Positions 9,698 through 17,924 of a stretch of DNA of 64,000 nucleotides are shown in pieces. Numbering within the stretch: position 1 is the stretch's first letter; each line of letters begins with the position of its first letter. Source of the stretch: Streptomyces coelicoflavus. GTDB lineage: Bacteria; Actinomycetota; Actinomycetes; Streptomycetales; Streptomycetaceae. Where the stretch lies: positions 558,001 through 622,000 of the forward strand of contig NZ_BEWB01000005.1 in NCBI RefSeq assembly GCF_003112555.1, written 5' to 3'. The translations under genes were made by a program, and so were the position numbers. Below the pieces are notes generated by a model. It was given only the letters and a program-made list of their open reading frames with translations. It was not told the origin of the DNA and made no database searches.

Positions 9698-10123
9698 TCA
9701 GCCCGCCCGCACGACGAGGGCGTACCCGCCGAGGCCCAGCAGACGGCCGGCCGGCAGTTCGCCGCGAGTGGTGAACAGGGCGAGGACGCGGGCGGTCCGC
9801 GTGTCGAACGCGACGTCCAGCACCGTGCCGTGCTCGGTGCCCGTATCGACGAGGACCCGGCGGCCCAGCAGGTCGTGGTGGGACGGCGGCGTCTCGAGGA
9901 CGGCGGCGGACCGGAGGCGGACGGCGCCCGGTCCGACCGTGTCCACCGCGTCCCACGGCAGTGCCTTCTCGCGGCCGAACCGGCCGTCGCGGAAGCGGAC
10001 ATGACTCACCGCCCCGGACCCGGGCCCGACGTCGACGGTCAGGGACGACACGGTGCCGATCGGGCCGCCGCCGGCCGGCTCCGGCGCGAGCACCGGCAGC
10101 CCCCGCACCTCGGTGAACAGCAT
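9698..10123 (-). CDS. PRC-barrel domain protein (second of a pair)
   Basis: A 141-residue protein made of two PRC-like beta-barrel units: one starts MLFTEVRGLPVL and contains GTVSSLTVDVG, the second contains LLGRRVLVDTGTEHG. PRC barrels bind RNA-processing or photosynthetic partners or act as small adaptors; the role here is unknown. Its ATG overlaps the TGA of the preceding PRC-barrel gene by one base (TGATG), so translation is almost certainly coupled. Confidence 0.75.
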   Translation of the reverse strand: MLFTEVRGLPVLAPEPAGGGPIGTVSSLTVDVGPGSGAVSHVRFRDGRFGREKALPWDAVDTVGPGAVRLRSAAVLETPPSHHDLLGRRVLVDTGTEHGTVLDVAFDTRTARVLALFTTRGELPAGRLLGLGGYALVVRAG

Positions 10124-10707
10124 CACGGCAGCGAACTCCTCCACCGGCCGGGCACCCCGCCGACCAGGGCGGTGAAACCCGGCAGATCGTCCGCGACGTG
10201 CCGGACGGTGTCCTCGGGGAGGACCAGGGACCGGCCGGCGACCGTGAGCGTCTCGCCGCGCGGGACGTACACCCGGCGCCGGTGCCGGGCCGGGCTCGGC
10301 ACGAACCGCCGGCTCGCCGCCACCCGGAAGCCGACGATCCGCCCCCCGGTACCGCCCTCCACCACCACGTCGAGCACGGTGCCGATCTCCGCCCCCGCCC
10401 CGGTCACCACCCTGGCCCCCAGCAACCGTAACCGCAGGTTCTGCTGGTGCGCCGTCATCGCCGCCGCGTCCACCAGACCTCGCCGGTCCCGGATCATCAC
10501 CGCGTCGTGGCCCAGCGCGTACACCGCCTGCCACGGCAGGGCCTCCTTCAGCGGGCCGGACAGCAGGCCCCGTCCGGTCAGGGTGAAACCGGTGATCCGG
10601 CCCGCGGCGGCGTCGCATACGGTGTCCTTGACATGGGCGACGGCATCGCCGCCGAGGGTGACCACCGGCCGGGTGGTCAGGCTTCGCGCGGCCATCAGTT
10701 CGTCCAT
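10123..10707 (-). CDS. PRC-barrel domain protein (first of a pair)
   Basis: A 194-residue protein with two PRC-barrel-like repeats: MAARSLTTRPVVTLGG...VKDTVCDAAAG near the N-terminus and LRLLGARVVTGAGAEIGTV in the middle. The ATG at 10707 is preceded by GGAAGGG, which fixes the start. It is translationally coupled to the second PRC protein. A third PRC protein lies at the far right of this window, next to another RsbW-like ATPase gene, as this pair lies next to one at 10875. Confidence 0.8.
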   Translation of the reverse strand: MDELMAARSLTTRPVVTLGGDAVAHVKDTVCDAAAGRITGFTLTGRGLLSGPLKEALPWQAVYALGHDAVMIRDRRGLVDAAAMTAHQQNLRLRLLGARVVTGAGAEIGTVLDVVVEGGTGGRIVGFRVAASRRFVPSPARHRRRVYVPRGETLTVAGRSLVLPEDTVRHVADDLPGFTALVGGVPGRWRSSLP

Positions 10708-10874
10708 CGCACACCCTTCCCCCGCCGATCGCACACCCTTCTCGCACCCACGGGTTCCCCGCACCACTGTGACGATGCCCGCACTGTGAAGAGACGGGGA
10801 CTGCGATGCGCGGCTCGGGGTACGAGGACAGGTGCAGCAGCGTCCGGCCAGTCCGGCTTCCGAGAGAGAAACGC

Positions 10875-11330
10875 ATGACCGAGTACCTGGACGGGGCAGT
10901 GATACCGACTGGTTTCGACGTACCCGTTGAACCGCTGAGGCGGGCGGCACACTACTCCGGTGAGCCGGGATGCATAGCGCAGGCGCGTTCCTTCGCCTCG
11001 CTCTTCCTCGACCAGTTGAGGACCGAGTGGTGCGCCACGATCGGTCCCCGCGCGGACGGCGCGGTGCTTCTGGTGGTGAGCGAGCTGGTCACCAACGCCG
11101 ACCGGCACAGCAGGGGGCCGTACATCCTGGAGCTGGAGGGCACGGGCAGCTCGGTGGCGGTGACCGTCTACGACAGCAGCGGTGCCGAGCCCGAGCGCTT
11201 CGCCCGGGACCCCGAGCGGGTCGGCGGGCACGGCCTGGAGATCGTGCACGCCCTGGTGGAGACCGTCGTCGTCGAACGCGTCCCGGTCGGCAAGCGGGTA
11301 CGCGCCGTGGTGCCCCTCACCGGAGGGTGA
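10875..11330 (+). CDS. RsbW/SpoIIAB-like ATP-binding anti-sigma regulator
   Basis: A 151-residue GHKL ATPase of the anti-sigma kinase type. The N-box is [13 protein letters not shown], the G-box GGHGLEIVHAL. Such proteins bind a SigB-type sigma factor and phosphorylate a STAS antagonist on Ser. It converges on a SigB-family sigma gene 29 bp away, the obvious partner. The ATG at 10875 is chosen over a GTG at 10806 because the family N-terminus begins shortly before the first helix; the ribosome binding site is weak (GAGAG). Confidence 0.83.
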   Translation: MTEYLDGAVIPTGFDVPVEPLRRAAHYSGEPGCIAQARSFASLFLDQLRTEWCATIGPRADGAVLLVVSELVTNADRHSRGPYILELEGTGSSVAVTVYDSSGAEPERFARDPERVGGHGLEIVHALVETVVVERVPVGKRVRAVVPLTGG

Positions 11331-11359
11331 AGGGCACCGTCGTCACCGCGGGGCCGGGC

Positions 11360-12247
11360 TCAGGCGCAGCCGAGTTCGCCCAGCATGCCTTCGCGCAGCC
11401 GGCCGATGATCCGCTTGATCAGCCGGGACACGTGCATCTGCGAGCAGCCGAGCCGTTCGCCGATCTCCGCCTGCGTGGCCTCCTCGACGAACCGCAGGTG
11501 GATGATCTGCCGGTCGCGCTCGCTCAGCTCGGCCATCAGCGGGGCCAGCGAGTGGAAGTCCTCCACGAGCCGCAGCCCGTCCTCCTCCACACCGATGAAG
11601 TCGGCCAGGACCGACTCGCCGTTCTCGGGCCCGTCGCCGGTCAGCGCGGCGTCCAGTGAGGACGAGTTGTAGCCGTTGGACGCGATCTGGCCCTCGATCA
11701 CCTCGTTCTCGCCGATGTTCATCAGCGTGGCGAGTTCGGCGACGGTGGGCTCGCGGTCCAGGCGGGAGGAAAGCTCCTCGCGGGCCCTGGCCAGCTCCAC
11801 GCGCAGTTCCTGGAGCCGCCGCGGCACGTGCACGGCCCAGGTGGTGTCCCGGAAGAAGCGCTTGATCTCGCCGACGATGTAGGGCAGCGCGAAGGACGTG
11901 AACTCGACCTCGCGGGACAGCTCGAAGCGGTCGATCGCCTTGATCAGGCCGATCATGCCGGTCTGGACGATGTCCTCCATGTCGTCCCCGCGACCGCGGA
12001 AGCGGCCCGCGGCGAACCGCACGAGCGACATGTTCATCTCGATCAGCGTGTTGCGCGCGTACTGGTACTCGTTCGTGCCCTCTTCGAGTTCCGTCAGACG
12101 CCGGAAGAACTGGCGGGACAGCTGCCGTGCGTCACGCGGGGCCACGGTGCGGGGGTCCACGTGAGCCGGCGGTGATCCCTCACCCGTCCCGCTCCCGGCG
12201 GTCTTCTCGACAACCTGCGCTTCCGGCCGGACCACGGCGGTCTCCAT
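11360..12247 (-). CDS. sigL: SigB/SigF-family RNA polymerase sigma factor
   Basis: A 295-residue alternative sigma factor. Region 2 carries DIVQTGMIGLIKAIDRF and the FALPYIVGEIKRFFRD segment for -10 recognition. Region 3 follows, and region 4 ends in a helix-turn-helix (TQAEIGERLGCSQMHVSRLI) for the -35. GGGAGAGG precedes the ATG at 12247. The neighbourhood (RsbW-like gene on one side, popR-clpP4-clpP3 on the other) matches S. coelicolor sigL as I remember it, so the symbol is by context. Activity is probably set by an RsbW-like anti-sigma protein. Confidence 0.85.
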   Translation of the reverse strand: METAVVRPEAQVVEKTAGSGTGEGSPPAHVDPRTVAPRDARQLSRQFFRRLTELEEGTNEYQYARNTLIEMNMSLVRFAAGRFRGRGDDMEDIVQTGMIGLIKAIDRFELSREVEFTSFALPYIVGEIKRFFRDTTWAVHVPRRLQELRVELARAREELSSRLDREPTVAELATLMNIGENEVIEGQIASNGYNSSSLDAALTGDGPENGESVLADFIGVEEDGLRLVEDFHSLAPLMAELSERDRQIIHLRFVEEATQAEIGERLGCSQMHVSRLIKRIIGRLREGMLGELGCA

Positions 12248-12501
12248 TACCTCTCCCACGAAAGTCACGGTTCGACGTCTCCCTAGGCGTTGCCCGCTTG
12301 CGGGTACCCGGGTCGCGGCGGCACATGCCCCCGTTTTCACGGGTGGCCGGATCCGTGTGCCGCGGCGTCTTCGCGGGGTGCTGCGTACCTTCTCAGAGTA
12401 GTCCCGCGGGATGTGTGCGGCACCCCGGAGCCCGCCGGGATTTCCCTGAGGGCGGAACGCCGCACCCTTCCGTGATCCGGCCGGAACCCTAGGCTGAGGA
12501 G

Positions 12502-12930
12502 GTGACCAGCCACGTGCCGAACGAAGCCCGCGTCATTCCGTTGCGCCCGCAGTCCGGGCCCCCGGGGGCCCGCCCCGCCGCCTCGCCGGTTCCCCCGGAG
12601 CGAAGGCCGCCCACCGTGCGCGAGCCCCTGTGGCGCGATCTGGTCGGAGACGTCCTGCGGCGTGAACGCCTCGACCAGGAGCGCACGCTGAAGGAGGTCG
12701 CGGAGGCCGCACGGATCTCCATGCCCTACCTGTCGGAAGTGGAGCGCGGCCGCAAGGAGGCGTCCTCGGAGGTGCTGGCGGCCGCCGCCGGCGCCCTCGG
12801 GCTGGGACTCGGCGACCTGCTGGCCCGCGCGCAGGGCGAGCTGGTCCGCCTGACCTCCCGGCACACCGGCGCGCGAGCGGGCCGGGACACGTCCGGCGCG
12901 CGGTTCGACGGGATGTGCCTGGCCGCCTGA
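12502..12930 (+). CDS. popR: PopR-type XRE regulator of clpP3-clpP4
   Basis: A 142-residue DNA-binding activator. Residues 40-115 hold the helix-turn-helix (RTLKEVAEAARISMPYLSEV followed by ERGRKEASSEVLAA), as in ClgR and PopR. The protein ends in Leu-Ala-Ala. PopR of S. lividans activates clpP3-clpP4 and is degraded by ClpP1P2 through its C-terminal alanines. Two matches to the PopR box lie in front of clpP3 here. It converges on clpP4, separated by a terminator. The start at 12502 uses GTG or ATG in the MTSHVPNE frame after GAGGAGG. Confidence 0.87.
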   Translation: MTSHVPNEARVIPLRPQSGPPGARPAASPVPPERRPPTVREPLWRDLVGDVLRRERLDQERTLKEVAEAARISMPYLSEVERGRKEASSEVLAAAAGALGLGLGDLLARAQGELVRLTSRHTGARAGRDTSGARFDGMCLAA

Positions 12931-12948
12931 GGACGCGCGGTCGCGTAC

Positions 12949-12984
12949 GGGCCGGTGCCCCCGCCGGGAGCGGGGCACCGGCCC
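12949..12984. terminator. Terminator between popR and clpP4
   Basis: A perfect 13-bp stem (12949-12961 with 12972-12984) around a 10-nt loop, positioned between two converging genes, so it can serve both. No U-tract. Confidence 0.75.
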
Positions 12985-12990
12985 GGCGGC

Positions 12991-13593
12991 TCACACCCTC
13001 GCCAGGCGCCGGGCGAGCACCTCGTCGGCCAGCCCGTACGCCACCGCCTCCTCGGCGGTGAACACCTTGTCGCGGTCCATGTCCGCGCGCAGTGTCGCGA
13101 CGTCGTGGTGGGTGTGGCGGGCCAGCACCTCCTCCACCTGGGAGCGGATCCGCACCATCTCCTTGGCCTGGAGCGCCAGGTCGGAGACCGTGCCCTGCCG
13201 TCCGCCGCTGGCCGGCTGCCCCAGCAGGACCCGCGCGTGCTCCAGCGCGAACCGCCGCCCGGGGTCCCCGCCCGCCAGCAGCACGGCCGCCGTGGACGCC
13301 GCCTGCCCGACGCAGAACGTCGAGATCGGGGCCTGGACGAAGGTCATCGTGTCGTAGATCGCCATGAGCGACGTGAACGAGCCGCCGGGGGAGTTGATGT
13401 AGATCGCGATCTCGCTCTCCGGGGCCGACGACTCCAGATGCAGGAGCTGCGCGATCACGACGTTGGCCACGCCGTCGTCGATCTCGGTCCCCAGGAAGAT
13501 GATCCGCTCCGACAGGAGCCGGCTGAACACGTCGTAGGACCGCTCGCCCTGCGGGGTCCGCTCGACGACGTTCGGAATCGTGTAGCTCCCCAT
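12991..13593 (-). CDS. clpP4: ClpP4, ATP-dependent protease subunit lacking the catalytic His
   Basis: A 200-residue ClpP-fold protein and second gene of the clpP3-clpP4 operon; one base separates the clpP3 stop from its ATG. It keeps the oligomerisation segment [17 protein letters not shown] and the serine region [11 protein letters not shown]. However, the segment that normally reads MIHQP reads VLLGQP, so the catalytic His is replaced by Gly. The third triad member (YGLAD) is present. It probably acts as a structural or regulatory partner of ClpP3 in a mixed complex. A second proteolytic system under PopR control is known in Streptomyces. Confidence 0.9.
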   Translation of the reverse strand: MGSYTIPNVVERTPQGERSYDVFSRLLSERIIFLGTEIDDGVANVVIAQLLHLESSAPESEIAIYINSPGGSFTSLMAIYDTMTFVQAPISTFCVGQAASTAAVLLAGGDPGRRFALEHARVLLGQPASGGRQGTVSDLALQAKEMVRIRSQVEEVLARHTHHDVATLRADMDRDKVFTAEEAVAYGLADEVLARRLARV

Positions 13594-13594
13594 G

Positions 13595-14248
13595 TCACAG
13601 CCCCATCCGTCGCTTGGCGGCGGCCGGGCGCACATCCTCGAGGGACTGCACGACCCGGTCCACCATTCCGTACTCCCTGGCCTCCTCGGCCGTGAACCAG
13701 CGGTCGCGGTCGCCGTCCCGGGAGATGGTCTCGGGGCTCTGACCGGTGTGCTCGGCGGTGATCCGCTCGATGGTCCGCTTGGTGAAGTCCAGGTTGTCCG
13801 CCTGGATCTCGATGTCGGCGGTGGTGCCGCCGATGCCCGCCGACGGCTGGTGCATCATGATCCGCGCGTTCGGCAGCGCGTAGCGCTTGCCCGCCGTGCC
13901 GACGCTCAGGAGGAACTGCCCCATGCTGGCGGCGAACCCCATGGCGAGCGTCGAGACGTCGTTGGGGATCAGCCGCATGGTGTCGTAGATGGCGAGTCCC
14001 GCGTGCACGGAGCCGCCGGGACTGTTGACGTACAGGCTGATGTCGGTGCGCGGGTCCTGCGCGGACAGGATGAGCAACTGGGCGCAGACCCGGTTCGCGG
14101 AGACCTCGTCGACCTGCGTGCCCAGCAGCACGATCCGCTGGTCGAGCAACTGCTCGGCGAGCCGGTCGTCGAACCGGGTCGCGGGGGTGTCGCCGTCCTC
14201 GGCCCTGGGGGATGCGGCCGGGGCCGGGCCGGTGAAGAGTGGAGACAT
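13595..14248 (-). CDS. clpP3: ClpP3, ATP-dependent Clp protease proteolytic subunit
   Basis: A 217-residue serine protease subunit of the barrel-forming Clp family. The triad is complete: Ser in [11 protein letters not shown], His in [10 protein letters not shown], Asp in YGMVD. AAGGAG precedes the ATG at 14248. First gene of the operon, driven from a region with two tandem PopR-type boxes about 120-150 bp upstream. Together with ClpP4 it forms the alternative peptidase that is raised when PopR is no longer degraded, as reported for S. lividans. Confidence 0.93.
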   Translation of the reverse strand: MSPLFTGPAPAASPRAEDGDTPATRFDDRLAEQLLDQRIVLLGTQVDEVSANRVCAQLLILSAQDPRTDISLYVNSPGGSVHAGLAIYDTMRLIPNDVSTLAMGFAASMGQFLLSVGTAGKRYALPNARIMMHQPSAGIGGTTADIEIQADNLDFTKRTIERITAEHTGQSPETISRDGDRDRWFTAEEAREYGMVDRVVQSLEDVRPAAAKRRMGL

Positions 14249-14364
14249 CGGCGCTCCTTGTCGAGTCGTGACCAGTCCTGAAGGGGGCTGGTGGGAGTGG
14301 TGCGCGGCCGGACGTGCCGCGATTCCTCCACTCTCGGCCCGCCCCGGGCCCCGCCGGGGGTTTC

Positions 14365-14394
14365 TCTGCCCGCGGCAGATTCGCCGACGGCAGA
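14365..14394 (-). promoter_or_regulatory. Two tandem PopR boxes upstream of clpP3
   Basis: TCTGCC-CGC-GGCAGA (14365-14379) matches the PopR/ClgR-type palindrome TCTGCC-N3-GGCAGA exactly. It is followed without a gap by TTCGCC-GAC-GGCAGA (14380-14394), which keeps the right half and deviates in the left. The pair sits in the clpP3/VOC divergent intergenic region, where PopR should activate clpP3. Confidence 0.85.
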
Positions 14395-14459
14395 GCGATG
14401 AGTTCCGCGGCCCGCGCCGGTCGACAGTGGTGACCGTGTTCCGCCCCCAGGAGGTAGTC

Positions 14460-14942
14460 ATGAGCACCGACGGATTCACCACGTGCCTGTGGTTCGACGG
14501 CGAGGCCGAGGACGCCGCCCACTTCTACGTCTCCGTCTTCAAGAACTCCGGCATCGGCGCCGTCACCCACTACCCCGAGGGAGCACCACAGCCCGCCGGG
14601 TCGGTACTCACCGTCGAGTTCACCGCCAACGGCCAGAAGTTCGTGGGCCTCAACGGCGGCCCGCAGTTCACGTTCAACGAGGCGGTCTCCTTCCAGATCA
14701 CCTGCGAGGACCAGGACGAGGTCGACCACTACTGGACCGCGCTCACCGAGGGCGGCGGCGAGGGCGGCCCCTGCGGCTGGCTCAAGGACCGGTTCGGAGT
14801 GTCCTGGCAGGTCGTGCCGAGCCGGCTCGAGGAGATGTTCCGAGACCCCGATCCCGCCAGGGTGGCGCGCGCCAACAAGGCCATGATGTCGATGGGCAAG
14901 CTCGACATCGCCGAGCTGGAGCGGGCGTACGCCGGGGAGTGA
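14460..14942 (+). CDS. PhnB-like VOC protein
   Basis: A 160-residue protein of the PhnB-like (3-demethylubiquinone methyltransferase-like) VOC branch. It opens with FTTCLWFDGEAEDAAHFY and has the LNGGPQFTFNEAVSF strand and the WQVVPSRLEEMFRD tail typical of that branch. These are usually dimeric, of unknown substrate, and not true methyltransferases. AGGAGG lies seven bases before the ATG. It is divergent from clpP3 and shares its regulatory region, so it might respond to PopR. Confidence 0.88.
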   Translation: MSTDGFTTCLWFDGEAEDAAHFYVSVFKNSGIGAVTHYPEGAPQPAGSVLTVEFTANGQKFVGLNGGPQFTFNEAVSFQITCEDQDEVDHYWTALTEGGGEGGPCGWLKDRFGVSWQVVPSRLEEMFRDPDPARVARANKAMMSMGKLDIAELERAYAGE

Positions 14943-15018
14943 CCCGCACCCGACCGCCACCCCACCCCACCCCACCCGACCCCCGTTCACCCGCACGTTC
15001 GCACAGGAGGCGGCAGCC

Positions 15019-15816
15019 ATGGCCGTGCCACCCGAAGGGGCCCCTTGCTGGGCCGACGCGATGTTCACCGACGTCGAGGGAGCCAAGCGCTTCTACGGCG
15101 ACGTCCTGGGCTGGACCTTCGGCGAGTCGTCGTCGGAGTTCGGCAACTACACGCAGTGCTACGCGAACGGCAAGGCGGTGGCCGCCGTGGTCCCGCCCGC
15201 GCCCGGTCAGGAGGACCAGTCGCAGTGGTGCCTCTACCTCGCCTCCCCGGACGCGGCGGCGGCCGCCGGCCGGATCCGCGAGGCCGGCGGCGAGCTGCTC
15301 CTCGAGCCGATGCGGGTCGGCGACTTCGGCACCATGTGCCTGGCCCGCGACCCGAGCGGCGTCGTCTTCGGCGTCTGGCAGGGCGACCGGCACCAGGGCT
15401 TCGAGGCGACGGCCGTGCCCGGCGCCTACTGCTGGGCCGAGGTCTTCACCCGCGAGCCCGCGAAGTCGGACGCCTTCTTCCCCGCGGTCTTCTCCTACCG
15501 CGCCCAGCAGATGCAGGACGACCAGGTGGACTTCCGCCTCTTCGACCTCGGTGACGACCCCGTCCTGGGCCGCATGGCCATGACGGAGGACTTCCCGCCC
15601 GAGGTCCCGCCCTACATCAACGTCTACTTCACGGTCGAGGACTGCGACGACGCCGTGGCCCGCGCCACGGAACGGGGCGGCATCCTGCGGTTCGGTCCGG
15701 TCACGACCCCCTTCGGCCGGTTCGCGGCGCTGAGCGACCCGCAGGGCGCGGCCTTCTCGGTGATCGACGTCACGACCGCCGAGGGGGAGATGCCCAAGGT
15801 CACGGACGCCTCCTGA
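15019..15816 (+). CDS. Two-module VOC family protein
   Basis: A 265-residue protein with two glyoxalase-like modules: residues 8-120 (CWADAMFTDVEGAKRFYGD) and 135-255 (CWAEVFTREPAKSDAFF). Each closes with a DPxG(A/V) strand (RDPSGVVFGVWQ, SDPQGAAFSVID). Internal duplication is usual in this branch, which includes hydroxylases and antibiotic-resistance binders; no substrate is assigned. ACAGGAGG is well placed before the ATG at 15019. Confidence 0.88.
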   Translation: MAVPPEGAPCWADAMFTDVEGAKRFYGDVLGWTFGESSSEFGNYTQCYANGKAVAAVVPPAPGQEDQSQWCLYLASPDAAAAAGRIREAGGELLLEPMRVGDFGTMCLARDPSGVVFGVWQGDRHQGFEATAVPGAYCWAEVFTREPAKSDAFFPAVFSYRAQQMQDDQVDFRLFDLGDDPVLGRMAMTEDFPPEVPPYINVYFTVEDCDDAVARATERGGILRFGPVTTPFGRFAALSDPQGAAFSVIDVTTAEGEMPKVTDAS

Positions 15817-15859
15817 ACCCCGTCCGGACACCCCGCCGGGCCATGGCATGATCGAGCGC

Positions 15860-16552
15860 ATGCGTGAACGTGTAGTGGCCGCGTGCGACGGGGCTTCGAA
15901 GGGAAACCCGGGCCCGGCCGGCTGGGCCTGGGTGGTGGCCGACGCGTCGGAGACCCCGGTCCGCTGGGAGGCCGGCCCGCTCGGCAGGGCCACCAACAAC
16001 ATCGCCGAACTGACGGCGCTGGAACGCCTGCTGGCGTCGACCGACCCCGGCGTGCCGCTCGAGGTCCGCATGGACTCGCAGTACGCCATGAAGGCCGTCA
16101 CCACCTGGCTGCCCGGCTGGAAACGCAACGGCTGGAAGACGGCCGCCGGTAAGCCGGTCGCCAACCAGGAGCTGGTCGTGCGCATCGACGAGCTGCTCGA
16201 CGGCCGCTCGGTCGAGTTCCGCTACGTACCCGCCCACCAGGTCGACGGCGACAAGCTCAACGACTTCGCCGACCGCGCCGCCAGCCAGGCGGCCGTCGTG
16301 CAGGAAGCCGCGGGCAGCGGTCTCGGCTCGCCGGAACCGCCGCCCGCACCGGACGTCCCCGCGGCCCGCAAGGCGCCGCGCCGGGGCTCGTCCGGCACGG
16401 CCCGCAAGAGCGGCGGCTCCTCGGCCCGCACCATCAAGGCGAAGTTCCCCGGACGCTGCCTGTGCGGCCGCTCGTACGCCGCCGGCGAGTCCATCGCCAA
16501 GAACGACCAGGGCTGGGGCCACCCGGAGTGCCGCACGGTGGCCGCCGGATAA
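15860..16552 (+). CDS. Ribonuclease HI with C-terminal zinc-binding tail
   Basis: About 230 residues. Residues 1-150 are an RNase HI domain that cuts RNA in RNA:DNA hybrids: D10 in CDGASKGNPGPAGW, Glu in NIAELTALE, Asp in RMDSQYAMK, and VPAHQVDGDKLNDFAD with the last acidic ligand. A basic Pro/Ser-rich linker leads to a zinc-finger-like tail (GRCLCGRSY...WGHPEC). I prefer the ATG at 15860, which places the first catalytic Asp at position 10 as in E. coli; 15848 is also in frame. Neither has a strong ribosome binding site. Confidence 0.85.
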   Translation: MRERVVAACDGASKGNPGPAGWAWVVADASETPVRWEAGPLGRATNNIAELTALERLLASTDPGVPLEVRMDSQYAMKAVTTWLPGWKRNGWKTAAGKPVANQELVVRIDELLDGRSVEFRYVPAHQVDGDKLNDFADRAASQAAVVQEAAGSGLGSPEPPPAPDVPAARKAPRRGSSGTARKSGGSSARTIKAKFPGRCLCGRSYAAGESIAKNDQGWGHPECRTVAAG

Positions 16553-16649
16553 TCCGCGCCGCCCACGGCCGCGTGGCACCGGCCCGCCACCTTCCCCTTG
16601 TTACCCTGCGGTCCCGAATGACCGTTATGAGTGCATACCAGGGGTGTGT

Positions 16650-17912
16650 GTGAAGGTCGCCTGCGTCGGCGGTGGGCCCGCCGGACTGTATCTGTCGATC
16701 CTGCTGAAGCGGCAGGACCCGACCCACGACGTCACCGTGTACGAACGCGACCCGGAGGGCTCCACCTACGGCTGGGGCGTCACCTACTGGCGCGGACTGC
16801 TCGACCGGCTCCAGGAGCACGACCCCGACTCCGCGCGCGCCGTCGAGGAGCACTCCGTGCGCTGGCGCGACGGCGTCGCCCACGTCGGCGACCTCGCCAC
16901 CCGGCACCACGGCGACGAGGGCTTCGGCATCGGCCGCCACCGCCTCCTCGCCCTCCTCGCCGCCCGCGCCCGTGAACTGGGCGTACACCTGGAGTACGAG
17001 CACCCGGTCACCGCCGCCGCCCCGCCCGCCGCCGACCTCGTGGTGGCCGCCGACGGCGCGGGCAGCGCCCTGCGCGGCCGGCACGCCGGCCACTTCGGCA
17101 CCGAGATCACCGGCGGCCGCAACCACTACGTGTGGCTCGGCACCCCCAAGGTCTTCGACGCCTTCACCTTCGCCTTCGCCGAGACCGACCACGGCTGGAT
17201 CTGGGCGTACGGCTACGGCTACGGCCCCGAGGGCAGCACCTGCGTCGTCGAGTGCGCGCCCGGGACCTGGACCGGCCTGGGTCTGGACCGGGCCGACGAG
17301 GCCGAGGGGCTCGTCCTGCTGGAGAAGCTCTTCGCCGACGTCCTGGACGGCCATCCGCTCACCGCGCGCTCCTCCGGCCGGGCCGGCGCCTCCTGGCCCG
17401 TCTTCCGCACCGTCACCAACCGCACCTGGTCCCGCGGCAACCTCGTCCTGCTCGGCGACGCGGCCCACACCACGCACTACTCCGTCGGCGCCGGCACCAC
17501 GCTCGCCCTGGAGGACGCCATGGCCCTGGCCACCGCACTGCGCGAGCCGGACCTCCCCCTCCCGGACGCCCTCGCCCACTACGAACGCGAACGCAGGACG
17601 GCCCTGCTGCCGGCACAGAGCGCGGCCCGGCTCAGCGCCCAGTGGTACGAGAACCTGCCCCGCTACATCCGCCTGCCGCCGGAGCAGATGTTCGCCCTGC
17701 TCGGCCAGCGCCACTCGCCGCTGCTGCCGTATCTCCCGCCCCGCCTGTACTACCGGATCGACCGGGCGGCCGGCCGGCTGGAGACGCTGCGCCGGGCGAA
17801 GCGCCGCCTGGGGCCGGTGGTCGCGCGCACGGTCCAGGCGCGCAGGCTCGCGACCGGCGAGGGCCGGGCCCGCTCCGGGCGTCCCGACGCGATGCCCGCG
17901 CGCCGCGGATGA
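16650..17912 (+). CDS. FAD-dependent monooxygenase
   Basis: A 420-residue flavoprotein of the aromatic hydroxylase (PHBH) class. The N-terminal dinucleotide-binding motif is GGGPAGLY, the second FAD segment is DLVVAADGAGS, and the conserved GDAAHTTHYSVGAGTTLALED closes the FAD site. It resembles the monooxygenase half of salicylyl-CoA 5-hydroxylase-like proteins. The substrate is probably aromatic but unproven. GTG at 16650 (AGGGG five bases upstream) is preferred to GTG at 16644. Confidence 0.88.
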   Translation: MKVACVGGGPAGLYLSILLKRQDPTHDVTVYERDPEGSTYGWGVTYWRGLLDRLQEHDPDSARAVEEHSVRWRDGVAHVGDLATRHHGDEGFGIGRHRLLALLAARARELGVHLEYEHPVTAAAPPAADLVVAADGAGSALRGRHAGHFGTEITGGRNHYVWLGTPKVFDAFTFAFAETDHGWIWAYGYGYGPEGSTCVVECAPGTWTGLGLDRADEAEGLVLLEKLFADVLDGHPLTARSSGRAGASWPVFRTVTNRTWSRGNLVLLGDAAHTTHYSVGAGTTLALEDAMALATALREPDLPLPDALAHYERERRTALLPAQSAARLSAQWYENLPRYIRLPPEQMFALLGQRHSPLLPYLPPRLYYRIDRAAGRLETLRRAKRRLGPVVARTVQARRLATGEGRARSGRPDAMPARRG

Positions 17913-17924
17913 CAGACTGACGCC

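Noticed and set aside
8477..10789. A 770-codon plus-strand open frame across the streptophobe and PRC-barrel genes
   Set aside because: It runs antisense to three supported genes and shows only low-complexity Gln/Arg/Gly sequence.
12295..12312. GGGTAC as a SigB-type -10 near the sigL start
   Set aside because: The sequence occurs in both orientations as a palindrome, and no GTTT-type -35 is found at 14-16 bp spacing on either strand.
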